Shown: positions 15,004 to 24,832, counted from the stretch's first letter. The stretch: DNA of 64,000 bases from Shimia biformata (GCF_016888515.1 NZ_JAFEJK010000002.1:67868-131867); one strand, 5' to 3'. Program-made: numbers and translations. The notes: generated by a model from the letters alone, not told the origin.

Positions 15004-16284
15004 ATGGGACTTTTGCTACTTCTGGGGGTCTTTGCCCTCTGCGTCATCATCGGCACGCCGGTTGCTTTTGCGCTTGGAATCGCCGCGCTCAGCGCCTTCT
15101 GGTTCGAGGGTCTGCCGCTGCTGGTCGTGTTCCAGCGCATCGTGTCGGGGATCAACGTGTTCTCGCTGATGGCGATCCCCTTCTTCATCTTCGCCGGCGA
15201 ACTGATGTTCCATGGCGGCATCGCCATGCGGCTGGTCAAGTTCGCCCAAAGCGCGGTTGGTGCGGTGCGTGGGGGGCTTGGCATCGTGAACGTGTTTTCG
15301 TCGATGCTGTTCGGCGGAATCTCGGGGTCTGCGATCGCCGACATCTCGGCGCTGGGCTCGATCCTGATCCCGGTGATGAAGGACAAGGGCTATGACGCCG
15401 ATTACGCAGTCAATGTGACCGTGACCTCGTCAATCGCGGGGATCATCATTCCGCCAAGCCACAACATGATCATCTTCGCGCTGGCCACGGGCGGTGCGGT
15501 GTCGATCTCGAAACTGTTTCTGGCCGGTGTGGTGCCGGGCATCCTGATGTGTGTCTGCCTGGCCATCGCCGCCTATATCGTCGCCGTCAAACGCGGCTAT
15601 CAGGCCGAGCGGTTTCCCGGTTTCACCGTTCTTTTCCTCAGCTTCATCGGCGCGATCCCCGGCCTTTTGACCGCTGTCATCATCGTCGGTGGTGTGCTGT
15701 CGGGCGTGTTCACCGTGACTGAATCCGGTGCGTTCGGGGCGATGTATGCCTTTGTGGTGACCCTGCTGGTCTACCGTTCGATCACATGGGAAAACTTCAA
15801 GATCGCCGTGGTTTCATCCGTGCGCACAACGTCAATGGTGATGATCCTGATCGCCTGCGCCGCGGCCTTTGCCTATATGCTGACGTTCTACCGGGTGCCG
15901 GACAAGACTGTCGCGCTGCTGACCGGGCTGACCGAAAACCCGATCCTGATCCTTTTGATGATCAACGCGGTGCTGCTGCTTCTGGGCATGATCATGGACA
16001 TGGCGGCGCTGATCCTGATCTGCACGCCGATCTTCCTGCCGGTCATGTATGCGCTGGGTGTTGATCCCGTGCAGTTCGGCATGATCCTTCTGGTGAACCT
16101 TGGCCTTGGGCTTTGTACCCCGCCGGTCGGGGCCTGCCTGTTCGTCGGCTGTGCCGTCGGGCGGCTGCCGATGGAAAAGGCGCTTCGGACGATCTGGCCC
16201 TTCTACCTGGCGATCTTCGTGGCCCTGATGATGATAACATTCATACCGGCCATATCGCTCACTTTGCCGAGCCTTTTGGGGTAG
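15004..16284 (+). CDS. dctM: TRAP transporter large permease (DctM family)
   Basis: A 426-residue integral membrane protein with about twelve helices, the normal DctM size. Typical motifs are present: IPFFIFAGELM, the SSMLFGGISGSAIADISALG segment, and IIPPSHNMIIF. It moves the substrate inward with sodium or proton. It ends the operon SDR-dctPQM, and a bidirectional terminator follows at 16344. Confidence 0.92.
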   Translation: MGLLLLLGVFALCVIIGTPVAFALGIAALSAFWFEGLPLLVVFQRIVSGINVFSLMAIPFFIFAGELMFHGGIAMRLVKFAQSAVGAVRGGLGIVNVFSSMLFGGISGSAIADISALGSILIPVMKDKGYDADYAVNVTVTSSIAGIIIPPSHNMIIFALATGGAVSISKLFLAGVVPGILMCVCLAIAAYIVAVKRGYQAERFPGFTVLFLSFIGAIPGLLTAVIIVGGVLSGVFTVTESGAFGAMYAFVVTLLVYRSITWENFKIAVVSSVRTTSMVMILIACAAAFAYMLTFYRVPDKTVALLTGLTENPILILLMINAVLLLLGMIMDMAALILICTPIFLPVMYALGVDPVQFGMILLVNLGLGLCTPPVGACLFVGCAVGRLPMEKALRTIWPFYLAIFVALMMITFIPAISLTLPSLLG

Positions 16285-16343
16285 GCCCGGCGGTGGCGGG
16301 GCCGACGCTCCCCGGATGCCCCGCCACCATGAATTGCAGCAAA

Positions 16344-16377
16344 AAACGCGCCAGTGCCTTGCGGGGCTGGCGCGTTT
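16344..16377. terminator. Bidirectional terminator between dctM and CaiB gene
   Basis: Stem AAACGCGCCAG / CTGGCGCGTTT (11 bp, perfect), 12-base loop, then CCTTTTG on the plus side; A-rich upstream gives a T tract on the minus side. Confidence 0.85.
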
Positions 16378-16401
16378 CCTTTTGTTGCAAGAGGGATGCG
16401 T

Positions 16402-17532
16402 TCAGTCGCGTGTTGCCCATTCCGGCCGCGCCGCGCCCAGATAGGGAGCCGCACCATCGGCGCGCAGCCGGGCGCCATCCACCCTGAGCGGCGACAGGAC
16501 GCTGGCAAATGTCTCACCGCCGCGCGAGGTCTCGCCAATGCAGCCAAGCGCCTGCAAAACACCCGATTGCCGCAGGTCGCGCCAGTCCGACACCGGCGCC
16601 GCCCAGATGTCGCGGGCTTCTGTGGTCTTTATGAACGACTTGGTGGTCAGCGGCCTGACCGCCGCCGCGATTTCCGACTGGATCAGGTCGCGGTCGGCAA
16701 AAGGGTCGCGGGATGCATCCGGCGCGGCCAGCCCAAGACACTCATAAAGGTCGCCAAGATCGTTCATGGCAATGGCGACATGGCCATCGGCTGTTTCATA
16801 AACGCCATAGGGCGCGCCCAGATAGGCATGGGCGGCATTGGCAGCTGGGCGTTGCGGCGGGCGGTGGCCATCGTTGAAATGGGTGGTCAGCAACTCGAAC
16901 TGCAAATCGACCATCGCTTCCAGAAGGCTGGTTTCCACGTGCCCGCCCTCGCCACTGATCCCGCGCCGCACCAACAGGGCCAGAACCCCCTGTGCCAGCG
17001 CCGCACCGGCAAGGATATCGGCAATCGGCAGGCCAAAGGCGACGGGCCCGTCATTGGCCGCACCGGACAGCCACATCACACCGCTGCGCGCCTGCGCCAG
17101 AAGATCCTGACCGGGTAGTGCGTCCCAGTCATGGCCAGTGCCATAGCCCGAGACCGACCCGTATACGATGCCCGGCTTACGCGCGCGCACCGCGTCAAAG
17201 CCAAAGCCCAGCCGCTCGATCACGCCGGGGCGGAAGTTCTGGATCACCACGTCCGCGCCGTCGATCAACTCCCAGACCTGCGCCTTGCCCGCCTCGGTCT
17301 TGAGGTCGACCGCCACCGATTTCTTGCCCCGGTTGATGGCGTGGAAAATCGTGCTTTCGCCGTCGATCATCACGTCCGAGACATAGAGGTAGCGCGACAG
17401 ATCGCCCTTGCCGCTGCGCTCGATCTTGATCACCTCGGCGCCAAGATCGGCCAGCCGGAGCGAGGCGTAGGGGCCCGCCAGAAACTGCGAGAAGTCCAGC
17501 ACTCGCAGCCCTTTCAGCGGTGCGGTTGTCAT
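16402..17532 (-). CDS. CaiB/BaiF family CoA-transferase (copy 1)
   Basis: A class III CoA-transferase of 376 residues that moves CoA between carboxylic acids through an aspartyl intermediate. LRVLDFSQFLAGPYAS and LADLGAEVIKIER near the N-terminus are family marks, and the probable catalytic aspartate is in PGQDLLAQ. It is clearly paralogous to the CaiB at 31553 (shared LADLGAEVIKIER, INRGKKSVA, FRPGV, PGQDLL and QFELLT segments). It overlaps the upstream binding-protein gene by four bases and is last in the lactonase-IclR-binding protein-CaiB operon. A CoA-transferase in a deoxy-sugar regulon is unexpected, and its acid substrate is unknown. Confidence 0.88.
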   Translation of the reverse strand: MTTAPLKGLRVLDFSQFLAGPYASLRLADLGAEVIKIERSGKGDLSRYLYVSDVMIDGESTIFHAINRGKKSVAVDLKTEAGKAQVWELIDGADVVIQNFRPGVIERLGFGFDAVRARKPGIVYGSVSGYGTGHDWDALPGQDLLAQARSGVMWLSGAANDGPVAFGLPIADILAGAALAQGVLALLVRRGISGEGGHVETSLLEAMVDLQFELLTTHFNDGHRPPQRPAANAAHAYLGAPYGVYETADGHVAIAMNDLGDLYECLGLAAPDASRDPFADRDLIQSEIAAAVRPLTTKSFIKTTEARDIWAAPVSDWRDLRQSGVLQALGCIGETSRGGETFASVLSPLRVDGARLRADGAAPYLGAARPEWATRD

Positions 17533-18671
17533 GGTTCACCTTCGAAGCTGGCGGCAAAGCGGGCGTTTAGCGCTGCAAGCCCCGCCGCGATGCCGGTCTT
17601 GCCCGTGAGCATGTCGTTGACGATCTGCGAGCCCTCTTCCTGGAAACCCATGTACCCGTTGTGACGCGGGCGCAGCCAAGCCGCTTCATGTGTCAGGCGG
17701 GTGTTGCGATAGGCGTCCATGACGGGGGCGTTCGCGGCCTCTGACGCCCAGGCCACCGCGTTTCCGGGCTGGCCGTTCGATTGCACGTAAAACCCCGACT
17801 GGCAATCCGCCCCCGCGACCCAGGCGGCAAAGGCGGCGCAGATTTCGGGATGTTCCGTTCCGGCGGAAATCGCCAGTCCGGTGCCGCCAAGCGCAGACCC
17901 GACGGGGCCGTTTTTTCCCAGAACCGGCATATCGGAAAAGGCAATACGGTTGGCGCGATACCCCTGATCGGCATACCCCTTGTAGAGATAGGTCAGTGGC
18001 ATAAGGCGCACCTTGTCACTTTCGGCCATGGCATCCAGCGCCGCGATCGGGTCCAAGCTGAAACAGGTCGGGTCAAGATGTGCGGTGACGGCTTGCAAAG
18101 CGTCGAACACCTGTTCCGCCACCGCAGGCCGCATCAGTTCGGTCGGGTCTGACCCGCAGGGCGCGCCGATGTTGGCGGCCAGCGTATAGACGCACATCAG
18201 AGAATGCGGCGGGCGCAACGGCAGGATCACCGCCCCGTCGCGTGCCGCCTCGACCACGTCCCGCCAGCCGCTGACGCGGTCGCCAAGATCGGGCCGATGC
18301 GCCTGTACCTGCGTCGCGGCATCGACAGGCAGCGCCCATTGGTGCCCGGCAAGGTTATAGCTGACAAAGCTCTTGCCGACGGTTTCATTCATCAGGGCGG
18401 TCATCGTTGCGGCGGGCAGCAACTCGTCCAGCGCAAGAAGACAGCCCTCGGCCACCACCGCGCCGACGTGGGGATGGTCGATGATCATCATGTCATAGGT
18501 CGCGGCCAGTTCATCAACCGGGGTCGATTCAAACCCCTGCAACGAACGTTTGTCCCACTCAATCGTCACGCCAGGGTGGGCTTTGGCAAACGCGTCCGCG
18601 GCGGCGACCATCGGGTCATACCCGCGCGGGTCGGACCATGTCATGCCCCTGAGGGAAATAGTGGCTGTCAT
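17529..18671 (-). CDS. Leaderless solute-binding-like protein (family 1)
   Basis: A 380-residue protein with the fold pattern of sugar ABC binding proteins (FAKAHPGVTIEWDKRSL, DMMIIDHPHVG, GGTGLAISAGTEHPE), but no signal peptide or lipobox: it starts MTATISLRGMTWSDPRGYDP. I use ATG 18671, since AGAGAGA precedes it. A longer frame to 18734 would add only a polar segment. Without export it cannot serve the ABC importer at 20541 in the usual way; a cytoplasmic sensor, chaperone or enzyme partner of CaiB, with which it overlaps by four bases, is possible. Function unknown. Confidence 0.75.
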   Translation of the reverse strand: MTATISLRGMTWSDPRGYDPMVAAADAFAKAHPGVTIEWDKRSLQGFESTPVDELAATYDMMIIDHPHVGAVVAEGCLLALDELLPAATMTALMNETVGKSFVSYNLAGHQWALPVDAATQVQAHRPDLGDRVSGWRDVVEAARDGAVILPLRPPHSLMCVYTLAANIGAPCGSDPTELMRPAVAEQVFDALQAVTAHLDPTCFSLDPIAALDAMAESDKVRLMPLTYLYKGYADQGYRANRIAFSDMPVLGKNGPVGSALGGTGLAISAGTEHPEICAAFAAWVAGADCQSGFYVQSNGQPGNAVAWASEAANAPVMDAYRNTRLTHEAAWLRPRHNGYMGFQEEGSQIVNDMLTGKTGIAAGLAALNARFAASFEGEP

Positions 18672-18699
18672 CGTGTCTCTCTGTTGGTCTGATGGCTGG

Positions 18700-19506
18700 T
18701 CAATCCGGCGCGTCGAAGGCGGCACCGGCGCCAAGGGCTTCGGAAATCCGTTTTCCCGCCTCGATCATCGCAAGGCGGCATTCCTTTACATCCGGGTCGC
18801 CCTGGCTGGTCAGGCGGCGGATGTAGGGCGTGGTCAGTGCTGCGGCGACCTCACCTTCGTATGAGAAGATCGGGACCGAGACGTTGTGAATACCCGCAAT
18901 GGTCAACGAGGCGCTCTGGCAGTAGCCGCTCTTGGTGACCTGATCGACGTTTTCATGGAACATGCGCAGCATGTCAGGGGTCGTGTTCTCATTGCGCGCG
19001 CACAGCGCATCGATGCGGTCCTTGCTCATCTGGTAGACCAGGCAGGCGCCGGACGCGGTATAGGAAATCGGCACGCGCGCGCCCAGCCGGACGGCGGTGA
19101 TATTGTTGTCGGGCGGATCGACCTGGGCGATGACCAGGATGTCGGCGCCGTGCAGAATGGCAAGGTGCAGCGACTGGTTCAGGCGCAGCGCATATTCTTC
19201 CATGATTTCCCCGGCCACCGCAGACAGCCGTTTGACCGGCGGATGCCGGTGCGACATCTCGAACATCTTGAGCGTCAGGCTGTAGCGTTCGCTTTCGGGG
19301 TCCAGCATCACGTAGCCCCGCGCCTGCAGCACGGCCAGCATCCGATAGATTTCGCTGACCGAACGCTCCAGCGCCGCCGCAACCTCGGCCTTCTTCAATC
19401 CCCGCGTCTGGCTGGCAAGCAGCTCAAGTATGTCCAGCCCCTTGGACAGGGCCGGGGCGCTGTATTTCTCAAGATCGGGAGAGGGGCGGTCGGGTTTGGA
19501 AACCAT
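18700..19506 (-). CDS. IclR family transcriptional regulator
   Basis: A 268-residue regulator. The N-terminal winged helix (about residues 15-80) holds ALSKGLDILELLASQTRGL and VAAALERSVSEIYRMLAVL. The C-terminal effector domain contains LAILHGADILVIAQVD and FSYEGEVAAALTTP. It lies 48 bases after the lactonase gene and 28 bases before the leaderless binding protein. The divergent promoter region at 20392 carries inverted ATATGAA repeats that also occur before the second CaiB gene, and I infer that this protein reads them. The effector is probably a sugar acid. Confidence 0.88.
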   Translation of the reverse strand: MVSKPDRPSPDLEKYSAPALSKGLDILELLASQTRGLKKAEVAAALERSVSEIYRMLAVLQARGYVMLDPESERYSLTLKMFEMSHRHPPVKRLSAVAGEIMEEYALRLNQSLHLAILHGADILVIAQVDPPDNNITAVRLGARVPISYTASGACLVYQMSKDRIDALCARNENTTPDMLRMFHENVDQVTKSGYCQSASLTIAGIHNVSVPIFSYEGEVAAALTTPYIRRLTSQGDPDVKECRLAMIEAGKRISEALGAGAAFDAPD

Positions 19507-19554
19507 GGGAATGTCCTTTGCCGGGGCGAAATAATCGGTTCTGGCGCTTCTGCC

Positions 19555-20391
19555 TTACAGGTCCCAGATGCGGCAAGCGTTTTCATTGTAAAACGCAGCT
19601 CGCTCCCCGTCGCTCCAACCGACGGTCAACGCATGGGTTGCGGCCACCCAGACTGCCAGCCCACCGCCGAGGTTGCAGACCGGTTGGTCCGAGCCCCAGA
19701 CGATCCGGTCATGGCCAAAGGCAGCAACGGTTTCTTCGACAAAGGGGCGGATGTCGTCCAGAGACCATGTGTCGGCATCCCCGTAAGCGACGACCCCAGA
19801 GATCTTGGCCACCACATTCAGCCGTTCTGCCAGAGCCCGAATATCGGCGCGCCACGGTTCTATTGCACCCGAGGCCACGTCCGGCACACCGCAATGGTCA
19901 AGGATGAAAGTCACGTCGGGGCAATGGTCGACCAATTCTGCGGCCAGCCCCAGTTGCCGGGGCAGGACACACAGGTCGAAGGTTCGCCCAGTGCCAGACA
20001 GCCGCCAGATATTGTCGCGGAAGGTCATGGTCTGGCTGACCTCGTCCGGGGCAACGTGCAGCACGCGGCGGAAACCCTTTACCAGTGGATTATCAAGGTT
20101 GCGCTCAAGAAAGGCGGCAAACCCGTCGTTTTCCGGGCGGCAGGACGAGATTGCCCCGCGCATCAGGCTGCCGGGCTCTGCCGCCAGTTCGCCGATCAGA
20201 GCTGTCTCGTCCTCGATCCGGTCCTCGGCGACGTCCACTTCCATGTGGAGGCAACCCATGATTCCCAACCGCGCCGCATCGCGCGTGTAGGCGTCAAACC
20301 GATTGTCCCGGTTCAGTGCCTCAAACCCATCAAGCCACGGATATTCGAGCCGGTCCTTATAGATCAGGTGCAGGTGGGTATCCAAAAGCAT
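19555..20391 (-). CDS. Amidohydrolase family lactonase (L-fuconolactonase-like)
   Basis: A TIM-barrel hydrolase of 278 residues of the COG3618 amidohydrolase group. DTHLHL at residues 4-9 gives the first metal ligands, FILDHCG gives a central histidine and VWGSDQP the late aspartate. This group includes L-fuconolactonase and L-rhamnono-lactonase, which open sugar lactones. That fits the mutarotase, sugar dehydrogenase, dehydratase, SDR and FAH genes on the divergent strand. L-fuconate versus rhamnonate or a related lactone cannot be decided by eye. Confidence 0.8.
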   Translation of the reverse strand: MLLDTHLHLIYKDRLEYPWLDGFEALNRDNRFDAYTRDAARLGIMGCLHMEVDVAEDRIEDETALIGELAAEPGSLMRGAISSCRPENDGFAAFLERNLDNPLVKGFRRVLHVAPDEVSQTMTFRDNIWRLSGTGRTFDLCVLPRQLGLAAELVDHCPDVTFILDHCGVPDVASGAIEPWRADIRALAERLNVVAKISGVVAYGDADTWSLDDIRPFVEETVAAFGHDRIVWGSDQPVCNLGGGLAVWVAATHALTVGWSDGERAAFYNENACRIWDL

Positions 20392-20540
20392 GTCGGCGTC
20401 CTCCGGGTGTTTCTGGAGTCAGATAAGCATTGACTAAATATGAAAGTCAAGTTTATGTGTAAATATGAATTGAAGTTTCATATAGGAATACCCATACCGG
20501 CGCAAACCCTGCGTCATGGCAAATCCAAAGGGAGGATCTC
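20392..20540. promoter_or_regulatory. Divergent promoter region with two ATATGAA operator candidates
   Basis: A perfect 7-7-7 inverted repeat ATATGAA (20463) / TTCATAT (ends 20483) is preceded 25 bases upstream by a weaker one, ATATGAA (20438) / TTTATGT. Both lie between the lactonase-IclR operon and the ABC operon. The same half-site occurs inverted at 32702-32724. These are the likely IclR sites. Confidence 0.65.
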
Positions 20541-21848
20541 ATGGGAAATCAGAAACTTAAGGTGCTTTTGGGGGCGACCGCTCTTGCGGCCGTGGCCGGG
20601 CATTCAACAGCGGGTGAGTTCGACGGAATCACCTTGCAAGCCAAGCTGATCGGTGGTCAGCAATACGAGGCGCTCTATGCCCGGATCGCGGAATGGGAGG
20701 CCGCGACAGGTGCAAAGGTCGAGGTGATCTCGAAGAAAAACCACTTTGAACTGGACAAGGAATTCAAGTCCGACCTCGCCGCGGGAACGCTGGGCTGGTG
20801 CGTCGGTTCGAACCACTCGTCCTTCGCGTCGCAATACCCGAATCTCTATACCGACCTGACGCCATACCTGTCGGCAGATTTCATCGCGGAATACGTGCCC
20901 GCAAACATCGCCGCGTCCAAGATCGGCGATGCGCTGGTCATGCTGCCACGCGCGCAGTTTGACGTTTCGGCGCTCTACTATCTGAAGTCGGTCTATGCCG
21001 ACGCCGACAACCAGGCGGCATACAAGGCCAAGACCGGCCGCGATCTGGCCCCGCCGGACACCTGGGAAGAATACAAGGAACAGGCGATCTTCTTCACCGA
21101 TGCGCCGAACTTCTACGGCACGCAATACGCCGGCAAGGACGAGGCCATCGTTGGCCGTTACTATGAAATGGTGATCGCCGAGGGTGGTCAGCTGTTCAAC
21201 GACGACTGGTCGCCGGCCTTCAATTCGGACGCGGGCAAACGCGCATTGTCGTGGTTCGTCGATCTCTATCAGGCAGGCGCCGTTCCTCCGGGCACCACGT
21301 CCTACCTGTGGGATGACCTTGGCCAGGGCTTTGCCTCGGGCACCATCGCACTGAATCTGGATTGGCCGGGCTGGGCCGGTTTCTTCAATGGCGAGGACAG
21401 CTCGAAAGCTGCCGGTGACGTGGGCGTCATCGTTCAGCCGCAGGGCTCGGCCGGTATTCGTACGGGCTGGTCCGGGCATCACGGGTTCTCGGTCACCGAA
21501 GCCTGCGACAACAAGGAAGCCGCTGCATCGCTGGTTGCATGGCTGACCAACGAAGATAGCCAGAAGCTTGAAAGCGCTGCCGGCCCACTGCCAACCCGGA
21601 CCGCCGTCTGGGAACACGTGGTCGCCTCGGCTGAAGGGGATGCCTATCGCTCGGAAGTTCTCAAAGCGTTCCAGGCTGCCGCGTCGCACGCATTCCCGGC
21701 ACCGCAGACGCCCTACTGGATCGAGGCCACCAACCTCATCTATCCCGAACTTCAGGCCGCTATCCTTGGGGACAAGTCGATTGACGATGCCCTTGCCGAT
21801 GCCGCCGAAGCCGTCGACGAGATGATGCAGGAGAACGGCGTCTACTAA
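20541..21848 (+). CDS. ABC sugar transporter substrate-binding protein
   Basis: A family 1 binding protein of 435 residues. The signal peptide is MGNQKLKVLLGATALAAVAG, with cleavage near residue 28 after HSTAG. The mature part has the aromatic-rich pattern of sugar binders (NLDWPGWAGFFNGED, GTTSYLWDDLG). It captures a sugar in the periplasm for the permease pair and ATPase downstream. Catabolic neighbours point to L-fucose, L-rhamnose or a related monomer. GGGAGGA is the ribosome site, and a strong stem-loop follows the gene. Confidence 0.9.
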   Translation: MGNQKLKVLLGATALAAVAGHSTAGEFDGITLQAKLIGGQQYEALYARIAEWEAATGAKVEVISKKNHFELDKEFKSDLAAGTLGWCVGSNHSSFASQYPNLYTDLTPYLSADFIAEYVPANIAASKIGDALVMLPRAQFDVSALYYLKSVYADADNQAAYKAKTGRDLAPPDTWEEYKEQAIFFTDAPNFYGTQYAGKDEAIVGRYYEMVIAEGGQLFNDDWSPAFNSDAGKRALSWFVDLYQAGAVPPGTTSYLWDDLGQGFASGTIALNLDWPGWAGFFNGEDSSKAAGDVGVIVQPQGSAGIRTGWSGHHGFSVTEACDNKEAAASLVAWLTNEDSQKLESAAGPLPTRTAVWEHVVASAEGDAYRSEVLKAFQAAASHAFPAPQTPYWIEATNLIYPELQAAILGDKSIDDALADAAEAVDEMMQENGVY

Positions 21849-21861
21849 GCCGCCCTTCATG

Positions 21862-21891
21862 GCCGGGGGTGATCCTCCCCTCATCCCCGGC
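21862..21891 (+). other. Intercistronic stem-loop after sugar-binding protein gene
   Basis: Stem GCCGGGGGTGA / TCATCCCCGGC (11 bp with one G-T pair), 8-base loop TCCTCCCC. It starts 14 bases after the stop codon and has no T tract. It resembles the mRNA-stabilising hairpins after binding protein genes. Confidence 0.7.
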
Positions 21892-21966
21892 CCGCCCTCT
21901 TGTCACCTGACGGGCCTTGCCCGAACCGACATCACGAAACCCTCCTCGAATTCAAGGACGCAAGCA

Positions 21967-22863
21967 ATGTCCCGCTTCCGGCCACCGGCGTGGTTTGTCC
22001 TTCTGCTGCCCGCGATCATCATCCTTGCAGCCGTCGTGCTTATTCCGCTGATCCTGTCATTCTACTCCAGCTTCACGCCTTACAAGCTGACCCGTCCCGA
22101 AACGCTCTATAAGTGGATCGGCACGTTCAACTACGAAAAGGCGATGAAAAGCGTGCATTTCTGGTCTGCTTTCGGACGCACCGTCCTGTTGCTGACTGTC
22201 GCACTGAACCTAGAAATGCTGTTGGGCCTTGGCCTGGCGCTTCTGGTGAACAAGGTCACATATGGCCAGCGCGCCCTGCGCACGATCATGATGTTCCCGA
22301 TGATGTTCTCGCCGGTTCTGGTCGGGTTCCAGTTCAAGTTCATCTTCAACGACAACGTCGGGCTGGTGAACAACGCCCTTCAATCCTTGGGGCTGACCGA
22401 CCGGGCCATCCCGTGGTTGGTCGATGGTCAGCTTGCCTTCTTCTCGATTGTCGTGGCCGAGATGTGGTCCTCGACCGCCGTCTTCGCCATCCTGATCCTG
22501 GCCGGGTTGTTTGCCGTGCCGCGCGATCCGATCGAAGCCGCCAAGGTCGATGGCTGCACCCCATGGCAAAGCTTCCGTCACATCACGCTGCCCTATGTCA
22601 TGCCGTTTATCTACATCGCGCTGGCCATCCGTTCGCTGGATGTGGCGCGGGCCTATGACATCGTGCAGATCATGACGAACGGCGGCCCCGCCCGCCGGAC
22701 CGAACTGCTTTGGACGCTGATCGGGCGCACCGGCTATGTCGATGCCAAGATGGGATATGCCAACGCCATGGGCTATATCTCGATCTTCCTCGCGATCATC
22801 TTCACCGTTTACTTCTTCCGCAAGCTCAACGCCGCGCGGAGCGAACTTGGCATGGCGGGGTAA
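21967..22863 (+). CDS. ABC sugar transporter permease 1 (MalF type)
   Basis: A 298-residue permease with six membrane helices. The first is at about residues 7-30 (FVLLLPAIIILAAVVLIPLIL). The cytoplasmic EAA loop is EAAKVDGCTPWQSFRHITLP at about residue 190, the contact to the ATPase. ATG 21967 lies after AAGGACG; the open frame reaches back into the hairpin and is not a likely start. The partner permease begins five bases after its stop. Confidence 0.9.
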   Translation: MSRFRPPAWFVLLLPAIIILAAVVLIPLILSFYSSFTPYKLTRPETLYKWIGTFNYEKAMKSVHFWSAFGRTVLLLTVALNLEMLLGLGLALLVNKVTYGQRALRTIMMFPMMFSPVLVGFQFKFIFNDNVGLVNNALQSLGLTDRAIPWLVDGQLAFFSIVVAEMWSSTAVFAILILAGLFAVPRDPIEAAKVDGCTPWQSFRHITLPYVMPFIYIALAIRSLDVARAYDIVQIMTNGGPARRTELLWTLIGRTGYVDAKMGYANAMGYISIFLAIIFTVYFFRKLNAARSELGMAG

Positions 22864-22867
22864 GGAC

Positions 22868-23734
22868 ATGAACGAGAATCTCCAACACCGTATTCGCGCC
22901 CGTCTGCTGAAGCTGGCCCATTTCGTGGCGCTGTTCATTGCCATGGCGATCATCTGCGTGCCGGGTCTCTGGGTTGTCCTCAACTCGTTCCGGCCCACTG
23001 TAGACATCATGGCGAAACCGCCTGTGTGGATCCCGCGTGGCCTGAACCTCGACAATTACCGCGCCATGTTCGGCGCGGTGGGCGAGGGCGGCGTGCCGGT
23101 GCTGCAATATTTCACCAACTCGCTGATCATCTCGGTCACCTCGACCTTTATCGCCATCCTTGTCGGTATGGCGGGGGGCTATGCCTTTGCCCGCTATCGC
23201 TTCAAGGGCAAGGCGGCGATCTTCATCGGTCTGATGCTGACCCGCGCGGTTCCCGGCGTGTCGCTGTCGCTGCCGCTGTTCATCGTCATGGCCAAGACCG
23301 GCCTGATCGACACCCACATGGGGCTGATCCTGGTCTATGTCGCACTGAACGTGCCCTTCACGATCTGGCTGATTGACGGGTTCTTCCGGCAAGTGCCGAT
23401 CGACCTGGCCGAAGCCGCCGAGATCGACGGCTGCACCCGCTGGCAGGCGTTCTGGAAGGTCGAGTTTCCGGTGGCCCGCGCAGGTGTGGCATCGGCGGGC
23501 ATCTTCGCCTTCCTGACAAGTTGGAACGAATACGCGCTGGCCAGTCAGCTGACCCGCTCGACGTTTTCGAAAACCATGCCGGTGGGCCTGCGCGACTTCA
23601 CGTCCGAGTTCACCATCAACTGGGGGGGCATGTGCGCGCTTGCGGTCCTGATGATCATTCCCGCACTCATCCTCACCTTCATCGTACAGAAACACCTCAT
23701 TGCCGGCCTCACCTTCGGCGGCGTGAAAGGATAA
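22868..23734 (+). CDS. ABC sugar transporter permease 2 (MalG type)
   Basis: A 288-residue permease with six membrane helices and the EAA loop [32 protein letters not shown] is typical of the MalG subgroup. It starts at ATG 22868 after TAAGGA, directly after permease 1, and the ATPase gene follows by five bases. Together the two permeases form the membrane channel. Confidence 0.9.
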   Translation: MNENLQHRIRARLLKLAHFVALFIAMAIICVPGLWVVLNSFRPTVDIMAKPPVWIPRGLNLDNYRAMFGAVGEGGVPVLQYFTNSLIISVTSTFIAILVGMAGGYAFARYRFKGKAAIFIGLMLTRAVPGVSLSLPLFIVMAKTGLIDTHMGLILVYVALNVPFTIWLIDGFFRQVPIDLAEAAEIDGCTRWQAFWKVEFPVARAGVASAGIFAFLTSWNEYALASQLTRSTFSKTMPVGLRDFTSEFTINWGGMCALAVLMIIPALILTFIVQKHLIAGLTFGGVKG

Positions 23735-23739
23735 GACTT

Positions 23740-24828
23740 ATGGCACAGGTTCAACTGCAGAACGTGGTCAAGAAATACGGCGCTGTTGAAGTCGTCCACG
23801 GCATCAACCTTGAAATTGCCGATAACGAGTTCGTGGTGCTGGTCGGTCCCTCTGGCTGCGGCAAGTCCACCACCTTGCGGATGATTGCCGGGCTCGAGGC
23901 GATCTCGGGCGGGGACATCTCGATCGGGGACCGGGTGGTGAACGACCTGCCACCGCGCCACCGCAATATCTCGATGGTGTTCCAGAACTACGCGCTTTAC
24001 CCGCATATGACGGTGCGCGAAAATCTCGGCTTCTCGCTTCAGATTGCCAAGCGCCCGCAGGCCGAGATCGACAAGGCCGTGGACGAGGCCGCGCAGATCC
24101 TGTCGCTGGCCGAGTATATGGACCGCAAGCCCGGCGCCCTGTCGGGTGGTCAGCGCCAGCGCGTCGCCATGGGCCGTGCCATCGTGCGCCACCCCGAGGT
24201 GTTCCTGTTCGACGAACCCCTGTCGAACCTCGACGCCAAGCTGCGCACGCAGATGCGGACCGAGATCAAGAAACTGCACCAGAAGGTCAAATCGACCATC
24301 GTCTACGTGACCCATGACCAGGTCGAGGCAATGACGCTGGCAGACCGCATCGTGATCATGCGCGACGGACATATCGAGCAGGTCGGCACCCCGCTGGAAG
24401 TATTCGAAACCCCGGCAAACACCTTTGTCGCCACTTTCATCGGCTCGCCTCCGATGAACCTGCTGTCCGGTCAGATCGCAGGCGGCGAGGTGGCCATTGA
24501 CGGCGGGCCGAAGGTCACGCTTCCCGACCAGTTCGCGGGCAAGGTGCAGGACGGGCAGAAGGTCATCCTCGGCTTCCGCGCCGACAACCTGATGCCAGAG
24601 GGCCATGCCATGCCGATGGAAGGCGCATCGGCCGAGTTCGAGATGGTCGTGAACCTCTCGGAACCGCTGGGCACCGAAACACTGTTGTTCGGGTCGCTGG
24701 CAGGCAAAGAGGTGCAGGCCAAGATGCTGAACCCACGCCCTGTCGCGGATGGTGAACGTCTGCAGTTCCAGCTGGACCTGACCCGCTGCCACCTGTTCGA
24801 CGCCGAAACCCAACAAAGCTTGAGGTAA
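23740..24828 (+). CDS. ABC sugar transporter ATP-binding protein (UgpC/MsmK type)
   Basis: A 362-residue ATPase. Walker A is [10 protein letters not shown] near residue 37, the Q-loop follows in [13 protein letters not shown], the signature is LSGGQRQR near residue 134 and Walker B is [14 protein letters not shown]-terminal regulatory TOBE-like domain starts near residue 240. It powers the importer encoded just upstream. The enolase-superfamily gene starts four bases after its stop, so transport and catabolism are one transcript. Confidence 0.93.
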   Translation: MAQVQLQNVVKKYGAVEVVHGINLEIADNEFVVLVGPSGCGKSTTLRMIAGLEAISGGDISIGDRVVNDLPPRHRNISMVFQNYALYPHMTVRENLGFSLQIAKRPQAEIDKAVDEAAQILSLAEYMDRKPGALSGGQRQRVAMGRAIVRHPEVFLFDEPLSNLDAKLRTQMRTEIKKLHQKVKSTIVYVTHDQVEAMTLADRIVIMRDGHIEQVGTPLEVFETPANTFVATFIGSPPMNLLSGQIAGGEVAIDGGPKVTLPDQFAGKVQDGQKVILGFRADNLMPEGHAMPMEGASAEFEMVVNLSEPLGTETLLFGSLAGKEVQAKMLNPRPVADGERLQFQLDLTRCHLFDAETQQSLR

Positions 24829-24832
24829 GCCC

